From assembly GCF_000512695.2 (NCBI RefSeq), contig NZ_AZRW02000044.1, positions 1 to 54,655 on the forward strand: a stretch of 54,655 nucleotides of DNA. Direction: 5' to 3'. Origin of the DNA: Pseudomonas sp. QTF5. GTDB lineage: Bacteria; Pseudomonadota; Gammaproteobacteria; Pseudomonadales; Pseudomonadaceae. The notes below the pieces were generated by a model that was not told where the DNA came from, did no database searches, and saw nothing but the letters and a program-made list of their open reading frames with translations. Within the stretch, counting starts at the first letter, position 1, and every line of letters starts with the position of its first letter. Below are positions 32,610 to 40,795 of the stretch, in pieces. The translations under genes were made by a program, and so were the position numbers.

Positions 32610-34292
32610 TCAAATGCGGAACTGCCCGACCAGTTGCCCCAGGCGTTGACCGAGGTCGGCCAGGCTGCGAGAGGTCTGGGCGCCGAGCTGGGTTTCGTCG
32701 GCGACGTTGTCCACAGCCACGGCAATCTGATGCACGCTGCGGTTGATTTCTTCGGCCACGGCGGTTTGCTCTTCGGCGGCGCTGGCAATCTGGGCGTTCA
32801 TCGAGTTGATGGTACCGATCAACTGGGCCATGGCGTCCAGAGATGCCCCCGCCTCGTTGGCCTGGGCCGACGTACCGTCGCCGGCCTCGCTGGAGCGGCG
32901 CATGGCTTCGACTGCCGATTGGGTGCCGGCCTGCAAGCGGTCGATCATGCTCTGGATTTCCTGGGTACTGATTTGCGTGCGACTGGCCAATGCACGCACT
33001 TCGTCGGCGACCACCGCAAAACCACGCCCGGCCTCACCGGCGCGGGCTGCTTCAATGGCGGCGTTGAGCGCCAGAAGGTTGGTCTGCTCGGCAATCGAAC
33101 GGATCACCCCGAGCACGCTGACAATCGATGACACGTCTTTTTGCAGGCTGTCGAGGGACACGCCGCTGCTACGAATGTCGTTCACCAGCGCATGAATCTT
33201 CACGATGCTACCGGCCACCACACGCTTGGCGGCCTGGCCTTCTTCGTCGGTCTGCTGGGCGGCGACCGCCGCGTTTTGCGCACTCTTGGCGACTTCCTGA
33301 GCCGCCGCCGACATCTCATTGATCGCCGTGGCCACCTGATCAGTCTCGTGACGTTGGCGTTCCATGGCCTGATCCGAGCGCTGGGCCTGATCGGAGACCT
33401 GATTCACCAGCCCGGTCAGTTGCGAGGTCATTTCAGTGATCTGGCGCACCAAGCCGTGGATTTTGTCGACGAAACGGTTGAACGAGCCGGCCAATTCGCC
33501 GAGTTCATCCTGGCTGGTGATGGTCAGGCGCCGAGTCAGGTCGCCCTCGCCCGCCGCGATATCGTCAAGATTGGCTTTCATCAGGTGCAGCGGACGCAGG
33601 ATGGTGTTGGCCAGCAGCATCCCGGCGGCAGCGATCACCAACAGCACCACCACGGCAATCCCGACGATGCTCAGCACCACGCCTTGCATGCGTTCCTGGA
33701 CCTTGGCCTCGACCACCGCCACTTGGGCTTCGATGCCGTCAAGGTTGACCGAGGTGCCGACCGCCATGTCCCACTTCGGCAGGTATTCGGTGTAGCCGAG
33801 CTTGGGCACCAGCACTTGAGCGTTGCCGGGCAACGTCGAGCTGTATTGCAGGTAGTGAGTCCCGTCCTTGGCGACTTTCACCAGGTCGCGGTTGACGTAA
33901 ACGCCGTTCGGGTCGCGGTTGTCCTTGAAGCTCTGGCCCACGCCTTCGGGGCTGTTGGCCTTGAACAGGCGCACGGTGTTGGAGTCGTAGCCGAAGAAGT
34001 AGCCGTCCTTGCCATAGGTGATGCTCGACAGCAACTTGATCACCTGCGCCCGCGCCGCGTCATCGCCGGGGGCGGCCGCGTCGTAGAGCGGTTTGATCGT
34101 GGTCATGGCCACGGCGACGTAACTTTGCAGGGTCGCCTTGGCATCGCTGAGCAGGCGCTGACGGGTTTCGTCGACTTCCTTGCGGGCCTGCTCCTGCAGA
34201 ATGAACAACGTGGTCAGGCTGATGACCAGCGCAAAGAGCAGCACCGGGAGGACGGCAAGGGACAGGACTTTAGCCTTCAGGCTCATGCGCAT
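32610..34292 (-). CDS. Methyl-accepting chemotaxis protein, sCache type
   Basis: 560 residues. TM1 is about residues 10-33; then a single-Cache periplasmic sensor (about 35-190, with YGKDGYFFGYDSNT and the ANSPEGVGQ stretch); TM2 about 205-230; a HAMP domain (RPLHLMKANLDDIAAGEGDL); and a signalling coiled coil with the conserved hairpin EQTNLLALNAAIEAARAGEA. No C-terminal CheB/CheR tethering pentapeptide is present; it ends GQFRI. The ligand is probably a small organic acid or similar, as in many sCache receptors. The start at 34292 has AAGAG nine bases upstream. Confidence 0.94.
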   Translation of the reverse strand: MRMSLKAKVLSLAVLPVLLFALVISLTTLFILQEQARKEVDETRQRLLSDAKATLQSYVAVAMTTIKPLYDAAAPGDDAARAQVIKLLSSITYGKDGYFFGYDSNTVRLFKANSPEGVGQSFKDNRDPNGVYVNRDLVKVAKDGTHYLQYSSTLPGNAQVLVPKLGYTEYLPKWDMAVGTSVNLDGIEAQVAVVEAKVQERMQGVVLSIVGIAVVVLLVIAAAGMLLANTILRPLHLMKANLDDIAAGEGDLTRRLTITSQDELGELAGSFNRFVDKIHGLVRQITEMTSQLTGLVNQVSDQAQRSDQAMERQRHETDQVATAINEMSAAAQEVAKSAQNAAVAAQQTDEEGQAAKRVVAGSIVKIHALVNDIRSSGVSLDSLQKDVSSIVSVLGVIRSIAEQTNLLALNAAIEAARAGEAGRGFAVVADEVRALASRTQISTQEIQSMIDRLQAGTQSAVEAMRRSSEAGDGTSAQANEAGASLDAMAQLIGTINSMNAQIASAAEEQTAVAEEINRSVHQIAVAVDNVADETQLGAQTSRSLADLGQRLGQLVGQFRI

Positions 34293-34370
34293 GACGTTCA
34301 CTCTTTTGATTTTGTTGGCGTGGTTAAAGGCTTTAACGGCAGGCCAATTCAAAAGTTGAACGCGGTCATT

Positions 34371-34458
34371 GTGGGAGCGTGGCTTGCCCGCGATTCAGAC
34401 GCCGCGGTTTATCAGGCACACCGCGTAATCGTTCATCGCGGGCAAGCCACGCTCCCAC
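34371..34458. repeat. REPIN, GTGGGAGCGTGGCTTGCCCG subfamily
   Basis: 88 bp; both arms share the GTGGCTTGCCCGCGA/TCGCGGGCAAGCCAC change, so pairing is preserved. It is the same subfamily as the one inside the palindrome at 18498. Confidence 0.9.
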
Positions 34459-34471
34459 AAGGTAAATGTGG

Positions 34472-35788
34472 TTACAACACCATCGCCGCTACCCAGCCGA
34501 ACGCCAGCAGCGGCAGGTTGTAGTGCAGGAAGGTCGGGACCACGGTGTCCCAGATGTGGTGATGCTGGCCGTCGATGTTCAGACCGGAGGTCGGGCCCAG
34601 GGTCGAGTCCGAGGCGGGTGAGCCGGCATCGCCCAACGCGCCGGCGGTACCGACGATGCACACGATGGCGATCGGGCTGAAGCCCAGTTGCACGCACAAC
34701 GGCACGAAAATCGCCGCCAGAATCGGCACCGTGGAAAACGACGAGCCGATGCCCATGGTCACCAACAATCCGACCAGCAGCATCAACAGCGCACCGATGC
34801 CTTTGCTGTGGTTGATCCAAGAGGCCGAGGACTCCACCAGCGTCTGCACATGACCGGTGGCTTTCATCACTTCGGCAAACCCGGACGCGGCGATCATGAT
34901 GAAGCCGATCATCGCCATCATCTTCATGCCTTCGGTGAACAGGTCATCGGTGTCGCGCCATTTGACGATGCCCGACACCGAGAAGATCAGGAAGCCCACC
35001 AGCGCTCCGATAATCATCGAGTCCAGCAGCAACTGAACAATGAACGCGGCGGCAATGGCCAGACCGGCAATCATCAGGCTCATTGGGTTGTACTGCACCG
35101 CGACCTGTTCGACTTTCTCGATTTTCTCGAGGTCGTAAACGCGCTTCTTGCGGTAGCTGATAAACGCTGCCGCCAGGCCAAACACCATGCCCAGCGCCGG
35201 AATACCCATGGCATGGGTGACATTGATGCCGCTGATGTCCACGCCACTACGGGCGACGTTGGCCAGCAGGATTTCATTGAGGAAGATGTTGCCGAAGCCC
35301 ACGGGCAGGAACATGTACGGCGTGATCAAGCCGAACGTAATGACGCAGGCGATCAGTCGACGGTCCAGTTGCAGTTTGGTCAGCACATATAACAGTGGCG
35401 GCACCAGCAACGGGATAAAGGCGATGTGAATCGGCAAAATGTTCTGCGAGGCAATGGCCACCACCCACAGCAAACCGATCAGCAGCCATTTGACGTTTCC
35501 GCCACCGTTGGCGTGCTGGCGATCGACCATGGCCAGGGCTTTGTCGGCCAGTGCATGGGCCAGGCCGGACTTGGCAATGGCCACGGCGAATGCGCCGAGC
35601 AAGGCGTAGGACAACGCAACCGTCGCGCCGCCGCCGAGGCCGCTGTTGAAAGCTTTCAGCGTCGCGTCGATGCCCAGGCCACCGGTCAGACCGCCCACCA
35701 GCGCGCCGACAATCAGCGCGATTACCACATGCACGCGGGACAGGCTGAGTATCAGCATGATGCCGACCGCGGCAATTACTGCATTCAT
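34472..35788 (-). CDS. Na+/H+ antiporter family transporter (YuiF-like)
   Basis: 438-residue inner-membrane protein with about ten to eleven helices. Glycine-rich family segments include IVGALVGGLTGGLGIDATLK, LPIHIAFIPLLVPPLLYVLT and SSFSTVPILAAIFVPLCVQL, and GALGDAGSPASDSTLGPTSG near the end. It belongs to the ion-transporter superfamily with NhaC-like proteins; some relatives carry amino acids rather than sodium, so the substrate is uncertain. The ATG at 35788 has GAGGT eight bases upstream. It is monocistronic; upstream lies a 394-bp gap with a REPIN. Confidence 0.85.
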   Translation of the reverse strand: MNAVIAAVGIMLILSLSRVHVVIALIVGALVGGLTGGLGIDATLKAFNSGLGGGATVALSYALLGAFAVAIAKSGLAHALADKALAMVDRQHANGGGNVKWLLIGLLWVVAIASQNILPIHIAFIPLLVPPLLYVLTKLQLDRRLIACVITFGLITPYMFLPVGFGNIFLNEILLANVARSGVDISGINVTHAMGIPALGMVFGLAAAFISYRKKRVYDLEKIEKVEQVAVQYNPMSLMIAGLAIAAAFIVQLLLDSMIIGALVGFLIFSVSGIVKWRDTDDLFTEGMKMMAMIGFIMIAASGFAEVMKATGHVQTLVESSASWINHSKGIGALLMLLVGLLVTMGIGSSFSTVPILAAIFVPLCVQLGFSPIAIVCIVGTAGALGDAGSPASDSTLGPTSGLNIDGQHHHIWDTVVPTFLHYNLPLLAFGWVAAMVL

Positions 35789-36006
35789 TGTTGTTACCTC
35801 AAAAGCAGCGCGGTGAGGCAATCACCGCCAAACGGAATGAGTCCGGCCGGCGGTCTGTAGGAGCGTCGCCAGCGGATGGAGAACAGGGTTTTATTAGAGG
35901 GCGCGCACTGTGCCGGACCGCTGCTGCCTTGTCAAAGCGAACACCCCGTTTGGACCGGGGACATGGTTTATCCCTCGTCACAAAGCTTCGGCTTACGACA
36001 TAAAGA

Positions 36007-36154
36007 AAGCCCGCTCCCACAGGGTTAGTGGTTGTCCGCAAAACTTGCAGGCAACACAGTTCCAGTGTGGGAGCGGGCTTGCTCGCGAAGGCGTTGTGTC
36101 AGACGACATTGATATTGACTGTGCCACCGCTTTCGCGAGCAAGCCCGCTCCCAC
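36007..36154. repeat. REPIN plus a lone arm
   Basis: A standard REPIN occupies 36067-36154. A single truncated arm, AGCCCGCTCCCACAGGG, lies at 36007-36023 without a partner. The rest of the gap 35789-36182 shows no recognisable gene. Confidence 0.85.
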
Positions 36155-36182
36155 AGGTTAAGCAGCGTTCTTTGGATTGGTG

Positions 36183-37496
36183 TCAGCGCGTGGGCAATTC
36201 GATCATTACCTTCAACCCGCCCCACTCGCTTTCCTGCAACTTCAACACCCCACCCCACGTGTCGACGATGTCGCGCACGATGCCCAATCCCAAACCATGC
36301 CCATCAGTCTGTTCATCGAGCCGTGTGCCACGACTGAACACTTGAGCGCGCTGGTCTTCGGGAATCCCCGGGCCATCGTCTTCCACGCTCAATTCAAACC
36401 TGCCTGCCGTTTCGACCACGCTTAATCGAACCTCGGCATCTGCCCATTTGCAGGCGTTGTCCAGCAGGTTGCCGAGCAATTCCAGCAGATCTTCGCGATC
36501 CCACGGCAGTTGCAGACCGGACGGTGCGCGGTAGCTCAGGTCGAGGTGTTCGCCGTGAATCATGTTCAATGTGGTCAGCAACCCCGGCAGTTCCGCATCG
36601 CAATCAAACAGCGCCCCCGGCAGTGCATCGCCGGACAATCGGGCGCGGTTGAGTTCGCGATTCAGCCGTTGCTGAACCTGCTCCAGTTGCGCCTGCATGA
36701 CTTTGCGCAGCTGCGGGTGAGCATCGAGTCTTTCGCTTGAAGCCAGGCTCAACAACACCGCTAACGGAGTTTTCATGGCATGGCCGAGATTGCCCAAGGC
36801 ATTGCGCGAACGCTTGAGGCTGTCTTCGGTGTGGGCCAGCAAATGGTTGATCTGCGCCACCAACGGTTCCAGCTCCAGCGGCACTTCTTCGTCGAGTTGC
36901 GAGCGCTGACCCTGCTGCAACTGGGCGATTTGTTCGCGGGCCTTTTCCAGCGGGCGCAAGGCACGGCGCACGGTGATCCGTTGCAACAGCAAAATCAACA
37001 ACAGCCCCGCCAGCCCCAACCCGAGGCCAACCTGTTGCATGCGCCGAAAGCTCTCGCGCACCGGGGTGTAGTCCTGGGCGACGCTGATGGAAATCGCCTG
37101 GCCCAACCGACGATAGTCCGAACGCAACACCAGTAGCTGCTGCCCTTCCGGCCCCAGTTGCAGGTTGCTGTGCAGGCCTGGGTGTTCGAGCGGTGGCAGT
37201 TCCTGATCCCATAACGAGCGGGAACGCCAATGGCTGTCAGCAAAATCGATGCGGAAGTAATGCCCGGAAAATGGTCGCTGATAGACCGGCGACAAGTGCC
37301 GCTCATCCAGTTGTAATCCCTGCGGACCACGCACCAGCGCCACCAGCAGGTTTTCGCTGTCATTGCGCAGCCCGGCTTCGAGGTAGCGCTGCAAACCCAT
37401 TTCGAACAGCCACAGGCTGGTTTGCGCCAGCACCAGGCCGACAATCACCATCACGCTGATCAGACCCAGGCTCAAGCGACGCTGGATCGACCTCAC
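36183..37496 (-). CDS. Two-component sensor histidine kinase
   Basis: 437 residues. TM1 (about 10-30) and TM2 (about 155-172) enclose a periplasmic sensor of about 120 residues. A HAMP-like linker follows, then the H-box LGNLGHAMKTPLAVLLSLAS with the phospho-accepting His239 (PhoQ-like HxxKTPL form), N-box LGNLLDNACKWA, G1 VEDDGPGIPEDQ and G2 DGHGLGLGIVRD. The ATG overlaps the response-regulator stop by four bases. It is the last gene of a four-gene operon led by two PepSY proteins, which suggests that it senses something in the envelope that those proteins handle; the signal is unknown. Confidence 0.93.
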   Translation of the reverse strand: MRSIQRRLSLGLISVMVIVGLVLAQTSLWLFEMGLQRYLEAGLRNDSENLLVALVRGPQGLQLDERHLSPVYQRPFSGHYFRIDFADSHWRSRSLWDQELPPLEHPGLHSNLQLGPEGQQLLVLRSDYRRLGQAISISVAQDYTPVRESFRRMQQVGLGLGLAGLLLILLLQRITVRRALRPLEKAREQIAQLQQGQRSQLDEEVPLELEPLVAQINHLLAHTEDSLKRSRNALGNLGHAMKTPLAVLLSLASSERLDAHPQLRKVMQAQLEQVQQRLNRELNRARLSGDALPGALFDCDAELPGLLTTLNMIHGEHLDLSYRAPSGLQLPWDREDLLELLGNLLDNACKWADAEVRLSVVETAGRFELSVEDDGPGIPEDQRAQVFSRGTRLDEQTDGHGLGLGIVRDIVDTWGGVLKLQESEWGGLKVMIELPTR

Positions 37497-38161
37497 TGGG
37501 CTTGCCCGCCGAACAGGTAACCCTGGCCGCGACGGGTTTCGATCACGCTGCGGCCGAGTTTGCGGCGCAGGTGGTTGACGTGAACTTCCAGCACGTTGGA
37601 GTCGCGCTCGGTTTCACCGTCGTAGAGGTGTTCGGCGAGGTGACTTTTGGAAAGGATCTGTTCGGGATGCAGCATGAAATAGCGCAGCAGGCGAAACTCG
37701 GCGGCGGTGAGCTGGATGTCGGCGCCGTCGCGGGTCACGCACTGGCGACCTTCATCCAGATGCAAGCCTGCGGCCTTGAGCGTCGGCTGATTGGCGTGAC
37801 CGTGGGAGCGGCGCAACAATGCCTGGACTCGCAGGTGCAGCTCTTCGGGGTGAAACGGCTTGGTCAGGTAATCGTCGGCGCCGGCCTTGAGGCCTTCGAT
37901 CCGCTCCGCCCAGGAACCGCGCGCCGTGAGGATCAGCACTGGAGTGGCCAAGCCGCCGGCCCGCCATTGCGCCAACACCTCGAGCCCCGGCAAACCCGGC
38001 AGGCCGAGGTCGAGAATGATCAGGTCATAGGGCTCGCTGCTGCCCTGGTACACCGCATCGCGGCCGTCGGCCAGCCAGTCCACGGCGTAACCTTGCCGGT
38101 TGAGGCCGGCCATCAATTCGTCGGCCAGCGGCACGTGGTCTTCCACCAGGAGCAAACGCAT
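37493..38161 (-). CDS. OmpR-family response regulator
   Basis: 222 residues. The receiver domain has the acidic pocket in LLVEDHVPL, phospho-acceptor Asp51 in IILDLGLPGL, and conserved Lys101 in DYLTKPFHPEE. The winged-helix DNA-binding domain (about 130-220) contains LTAAEFRLLRYFML and NVLEVHVNHLRRKLG. It closely resembles the QseB/PmrA group. It is three bases from the PepSY gene upstream and overlaps the kinase gene downstream, so it is certainly co-transcribed with both; its likely target is this operon and envelope genes. Confidence 0.94.
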   Translation of the reverse strand: MRLLLVEDHVPLADELMAGLNRQGYAVDWLADGRDAVYQGSSEPYDLIILDLGLPGLPGLEVLAQWRAGGLATPVLILTARGSWAERIEGLKAGADDYLTKPFHPEELHLRVQALLRRSHGHANQPTLKAAGLHLDEGRQCVTRDGADIQLTAAEFRLLRYFMLHPEQILSKSHLAEHLYDGETERDSNVLEVHVNHLRRKLGRSVIETRRGQGYLFGGQAQ

Positions 38162-38164
38162 CGG

Positions 38165-38485
38165 TCAATCTTCCTTGTCTTTCAGTAAATGGCCGGTGGT
38201 GGCGTCGAGGTCCAGCTCACGCACCACACCTTCGGTGGTCAGCAACTCGACCTCGTAAATGTAGACGTCGTGCTTTTCCTCAAGCTCGGCTTCCAGCAGC
38301 TTGGCCCCGGGATAGAGGTCCAGCGCTTGCTGCAAGAGCTGCTCCAGCGGCAGGATCACACCTTGTTGGCGCAGGCGCAGGGCCTCGTCCTGATCCAGGT
38401 CGCGAGCCATGACCACCGAGCAAAAAGCCAGGAGCGCCAGCGCCATTCGACTGCTGGTGCGTCGATTTAAACCAAACACCTTCAT
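38165..38485 (-). CDS. PepSY-domain periplasmic protein, second copy
   Basis: 106 residues. A signal sequence (SRMALALLAFCSVVMA) precedes one PepSY unit: ARDLDQDEALRLRQQGVILP, then YPGAKLLEAELEEKHDVYIY and ATTGHLLKDKED. The fold is common in protease propeptides and in small proteins that modulate sensors or bind metals. Its start codon overlaps the stop of the first copy (TAATG). It is clearly a tandem duplicate of its neighbour, with the same order of motifs, and lies three bases before the response regulator. Confidence 0.88.
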   Translation of the reverse strand: MKVFGLNRRTSSRMALALLAFCSVVMARDLDQDEALRLRQQGVILPLEQLLQQALDLYPGAKLLEAELEEKHDVYIYEVELLTTEGVVRELDLDATTGHLLKDKED

Positions 38486-38793
38486 TACGTATCCTGATGA
38501 TCCTTGAGAACCTGCCCGCTGACGGCGTCCAATTCCAGGTCCCACTCAAGGCTCTGCGGGTCGCGCAGTTCCACCTGGTAGATGTACTTGCCGTACTCTT
38601 CTTCGAGCTCTGTTTCGCTGATTTTGGCGCCGGGGTGTTTGGCCAATGCCGTGGCGTTGAGCTGCTCGAAGGACACAATGGTACCAGCGTCGCGCAATCC
38701 AAGGGCTTCGTCGGGGCCGAGGTCGCGTGCGTGGGCGATGCTGGCGGCCATGGCGATGAGGGCGGCGGTGAACAGGGCAGTCAGGATTTTCAT
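38485..38793 (-). CDS. PepSY-domain periplasmic protein, first copy
   Basis: 102 residues. A signal peptide (MKILTALFTAALIAMAASIA) with HARD at the cleavage zone is followed by a PepSY unit: LGPDEALGLRDAGTIVSFEQ, HPGAKISETELEEEYGKYIY and DAVSGQVLKDHQDT. It is the first gene of the four-gene operon; there is a GAGACACC region but no strong ribosome site before the ATG at 38793. It may act as a periplasmic cofactor or brake for the downstream kinase, as small PepSY proteins do in other systems; this is inference. Confidence 0.88.
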   Translation of the reverse strand: MKILTALFTAALIAMAASIAHARDLGPDEALGLRDAGTIVSFEQLNATALAKHPGAKISETELEEEYGKYIYQVELRDPQSLEWDLELDAVSGQVLKDHQDT

Positions 38794-38921
38794 GGGGTGT
38801 CTCCGTATTTTTTTATGTGTTGCTACGGAGTCACCTTAGTGGTTCGAACTTAACTGAAACTGAATTGCCATCATTGGGGATGGCACCACGATATCGCAGA
38901 CTGACACAAAACCTGCTCGCG

Positions 38922-39041
38922 ATGACGGTGCCACATTCACCATTTTGGCCCGCGACGATGGAGGAAAGCCGTCGCCTGGGCGATGAGTTCCTTGAACTGG
39001 CCGCCAACGGTCGCCTTGGCGAGCGCTTGCTGACCCTTTAG
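38922..39041 (+). CDS. Possible short peptide or gene remnant
   Basis: 39 residues from ATG 38922 (MTVPHSPFWPATMEESRRLG...). The last 28 codons from an internal ATG at 38961 have a typical Pseudomonas GC-third pattern, but there is no family match, no operon and no clear ribosome site. It may be the remnant of a longer gene. The surrounding gap 38794-39126 otherwise shows no recognisable feature. Confidence 0.22.
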   Translation: MTVPHSPFWPATMEESRRLGDEFLELAANGRLGERLLTL

Positions 39042-39126
39042 TCAGTGTTTTGCCCAGCGCTCTGGTAAACTCGCCACCTGCCCCCATCGCCGCGGCGATC
39101 GCCACCTGACAGAGCTGAACATCACT

Positions 39127-39483
39127 GTGGAAATCTTCAAAGAATTTACCTTCGAATCCGCCCACCGCCTGCCCCACGTGCCGGACGGCCATAAGTGCGG
39201 TCGCCTGCACGGTCACTCGTTCAAAGTGGCGATTCACTTGAGCGGCGACCTCGATCCGCATACGGGCTGGATCCGCGACTTCTCGGAAATCAAGGCGATC
39301 TTCAAGCCACTCTACGAGCGCCTCGACCACAACTACCTGAACGACATTCCCGGTCTGGAAAACCCGACCAGCGAAGTGCTGGCCAAGTGGATCTGGACTG
39401 AATTGAAACCCCTGCTGCCGGAACTCAGCGCGATTCGCATTCATGAAACCTGCACCAGCGGTTGCATCTATCGCGGTGAGTAA
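39127..39483 (+). CDS. queD: 6-carboxy-5,6,7,8-tetrahydropterin synthase
   Basis: 118 residues. The enzyme converts 7,8-dihydroneopterin triphosphate to 6-carboxytetrahydropterin, the second step of queuosine biosynthesis. Zinc and catalytic residues are visible: FTFESAHRLPHVPDGHKCGR (His and Cys), then LHGHSFKVAIHL with the paired His ligands, and the C-terminal IRIHETCTSGCIYRG with the catalytic Glu and Cys. It starts with GTG at 39127. It is monocistronic, followed by a REPIN and a terminator. Confidence 0.95.
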   Translation: MEIFKEFTFESAHRLPHVPDGHKCGRLHGHSFKVAIHLSGDLDPHTGWIRDFSEIKAIFKPLYERLDHNYLNDIPGLENPTSEVLAKWIWTELKPLLPELSAIRIHETCTSGCIYRGE

Positions 39484-39512
39484 GCCGAACTAAAGCACAA
39501 CGAAAATCCCCT

Positions 39513-39600
39513 GTGGGAGCGGGCTTGCTCGCGAAGGCGGCGGCACAGTCAACATCGATGTCGCCTGACACGCCGCCTTCGCGAGCAAGCCCGCTCCCAC
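39513..39600. repeat. REPIN, standard 88-bp form
   Basis: Arms GTGGGAGCGGGCTTGCTCGC and complement, with loop GGCACAGTCAACATCGATGT. It sits between queD and the terminator at 39632. Confidence 0.9.
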
Positions 39601-39631
39601 AGGTGGAACTGCGTTTCGTCAGTGAATAGAG

Positions 39632-39657
39632 AAACAGCCTTCAATGGCTGTTTTTTT
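39632..39657 (+). terminator. Rho-independent terminator
   Basis: AAACAGCC pairs with GGCTGTTT around TTCAAT, followed by T residues. It probably ends the queD transcript after the REPIN. An open frame beginning at 39644 would start inside it, which argues against that start for the next gene. Confidence 0.88.
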
Positions 39658-39700
39658 ATGCCTATGCTTCTTGGCTCGCACACGCCAAGAGGACGCTCCC

Positions 39701-40531
39701 ATGGCTGACTGGCCGCTGGCTCAGACCTATCGCTTCAACGGGCACTCCGTGCGCTACGCCGTACGTGGCGATGGCCCGCCGCTAGTGTTCGTGCATGGCA
39801 CGCCCTTCTCTTCTTATGTGTGGCACAGGATTGCGCCGCACTTCATCACCACGCACCGGGTGCACTACTTCGATCTGCTGGGTTACGGGCAATCCACACA
39901 GCCGGACGGCGATGTGTCGCTGGGCGTACAAAACCAACTGTTGGCGCAATTACTGGAGCACTGGGGTCTGGAACGGCCAGACGTGGTGGCCCACGATTTC
40001 GGCGGCGCCACCGCATTGCGCGCCCATCTGCTCAACGGCAAGGATTACCGCAGCCTGACGCTGATCGATCCAGTGGCGCTGTCGCCCTGGGGGTCGCCAT
40101 TCGTGCAGCATGTGCGTCAGCATGAAGCGGCGTTCAGTGGACTGCCCGATTACATTCAACAGGCGATTGTGCCGGCCTATATTCGCGGCGCGATCAAGCG
40201 TGAGATTCCCGATCATGAACTGGCGCCCTATGTGCAGCCTTGGCTGGGAGATCCGGGGCAAGCGGCGTTCTATCGGCAGATCGCGCAGATGGATGAACGT
40301 TTTACCCGCGAGATCGAAGGGTTGTACCCGACGGTTCGCTGCCCGGTACAGATTCTTTGGGGGGAGGACGATCAGTGGATTCCCGTCGAGCGCGGACGCA
40401 TGTTGCATCAGATGATTGCCGGGTCGCAGTTTCACGCCATCCCCAAAGCCGGGCATCTGGTTCAGGAGGATGCGCCGGAGGCGATTGTGGCGGCGATATT
40501 GCGGTTTTTACCGCAACACGAATCCCCCTGA
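39701..40531 (+). CDS. Alpha/beta hydrolase, haloalkane dehalogenase-like
   Basis: 276 residues. The oxyanion block is LVFVHGTPFSSYVWHRIAPH. The nucleophile elbow reads VVAHDFGGATALRA, with Asp where lipases have Ser, as in haloalkane dehalogenases and epoxide hydrolases. The catalytic acid lies in WGEDDQWIPVERGRM and the His in AGHLVQEDAPEA. Asp as nucleophile implies dehalogenase or epoxide hydrolase chemistry rather than simple esterase; the substrate is unknown. The start at 39701 (MADWPL) has AAGAGGA upstream. Confidence 0.87.
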   Translation: MADWPLAQTYRFNGHSVRYAVRGDGPPLVFVHGTPFSSYVWHRIAPHFITTHRVHYFDLLGYGQSTQPDGDVSLGVQNQLLAQLLEHWGLERPDVVAHDFGGATALRAHLLNGKDYRSLTLIDPVALSPWGSPFVQHVRQHEAAFSGLPDYIQQAIVPAYIRGAIKREIPDHELAPYVQPWLGDPGQAAFYRQIAQMDERFTREIEGLYPTVRCPVQILWGEDDQWIPVERGRMLHQMIAGSQFHAIPKAGHLVQEDAPEAIVAAILRFLPQHESP

Positions 40532-40547
40532 AAAAACCGCATTTAAT

Positions 40548-40650
40548 GTGGGAGCGGCGGTGCGGCGATCCGACTTGCTCGCGAAAGCGGTGTGTCATGC
40601 AACATTGATGTCGACTGACATACAGCCTTCGCGAGCAAGCCCGCTCCCAC
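40548..40650. repeat. REPIN, 103-bp asymmetric form
   Basis: The left arm is expanded with GCGGTGCGGCGATCCGAC; the right arm is standard. It sits downstream of the hydrolase and about 145 bp before codB. Confidence 0.88.
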
Positions 40651-40795
40651 ATGAGTCTTGTGTTCCGTCAGGTGCACCGCTTTCGAGCCCTCTCCGGGCC
40701 AAATCCGCCTGCTCGTCTATAAATAACAACACCCTCGCGCCATTGGCACGAGCGCTGCAACACCCTCCGCGTCTCCATCCAGCAAGGAACGCCAC

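Noticed and set aside
39644..39700. N-terminal extension of the alpha/beta hydrolase from ATG 39644
   Set aside because: The first codons lie in a terminator hairpin and the extension lacks a signal or domain; MADWPL at 39701 has a ribosome site.
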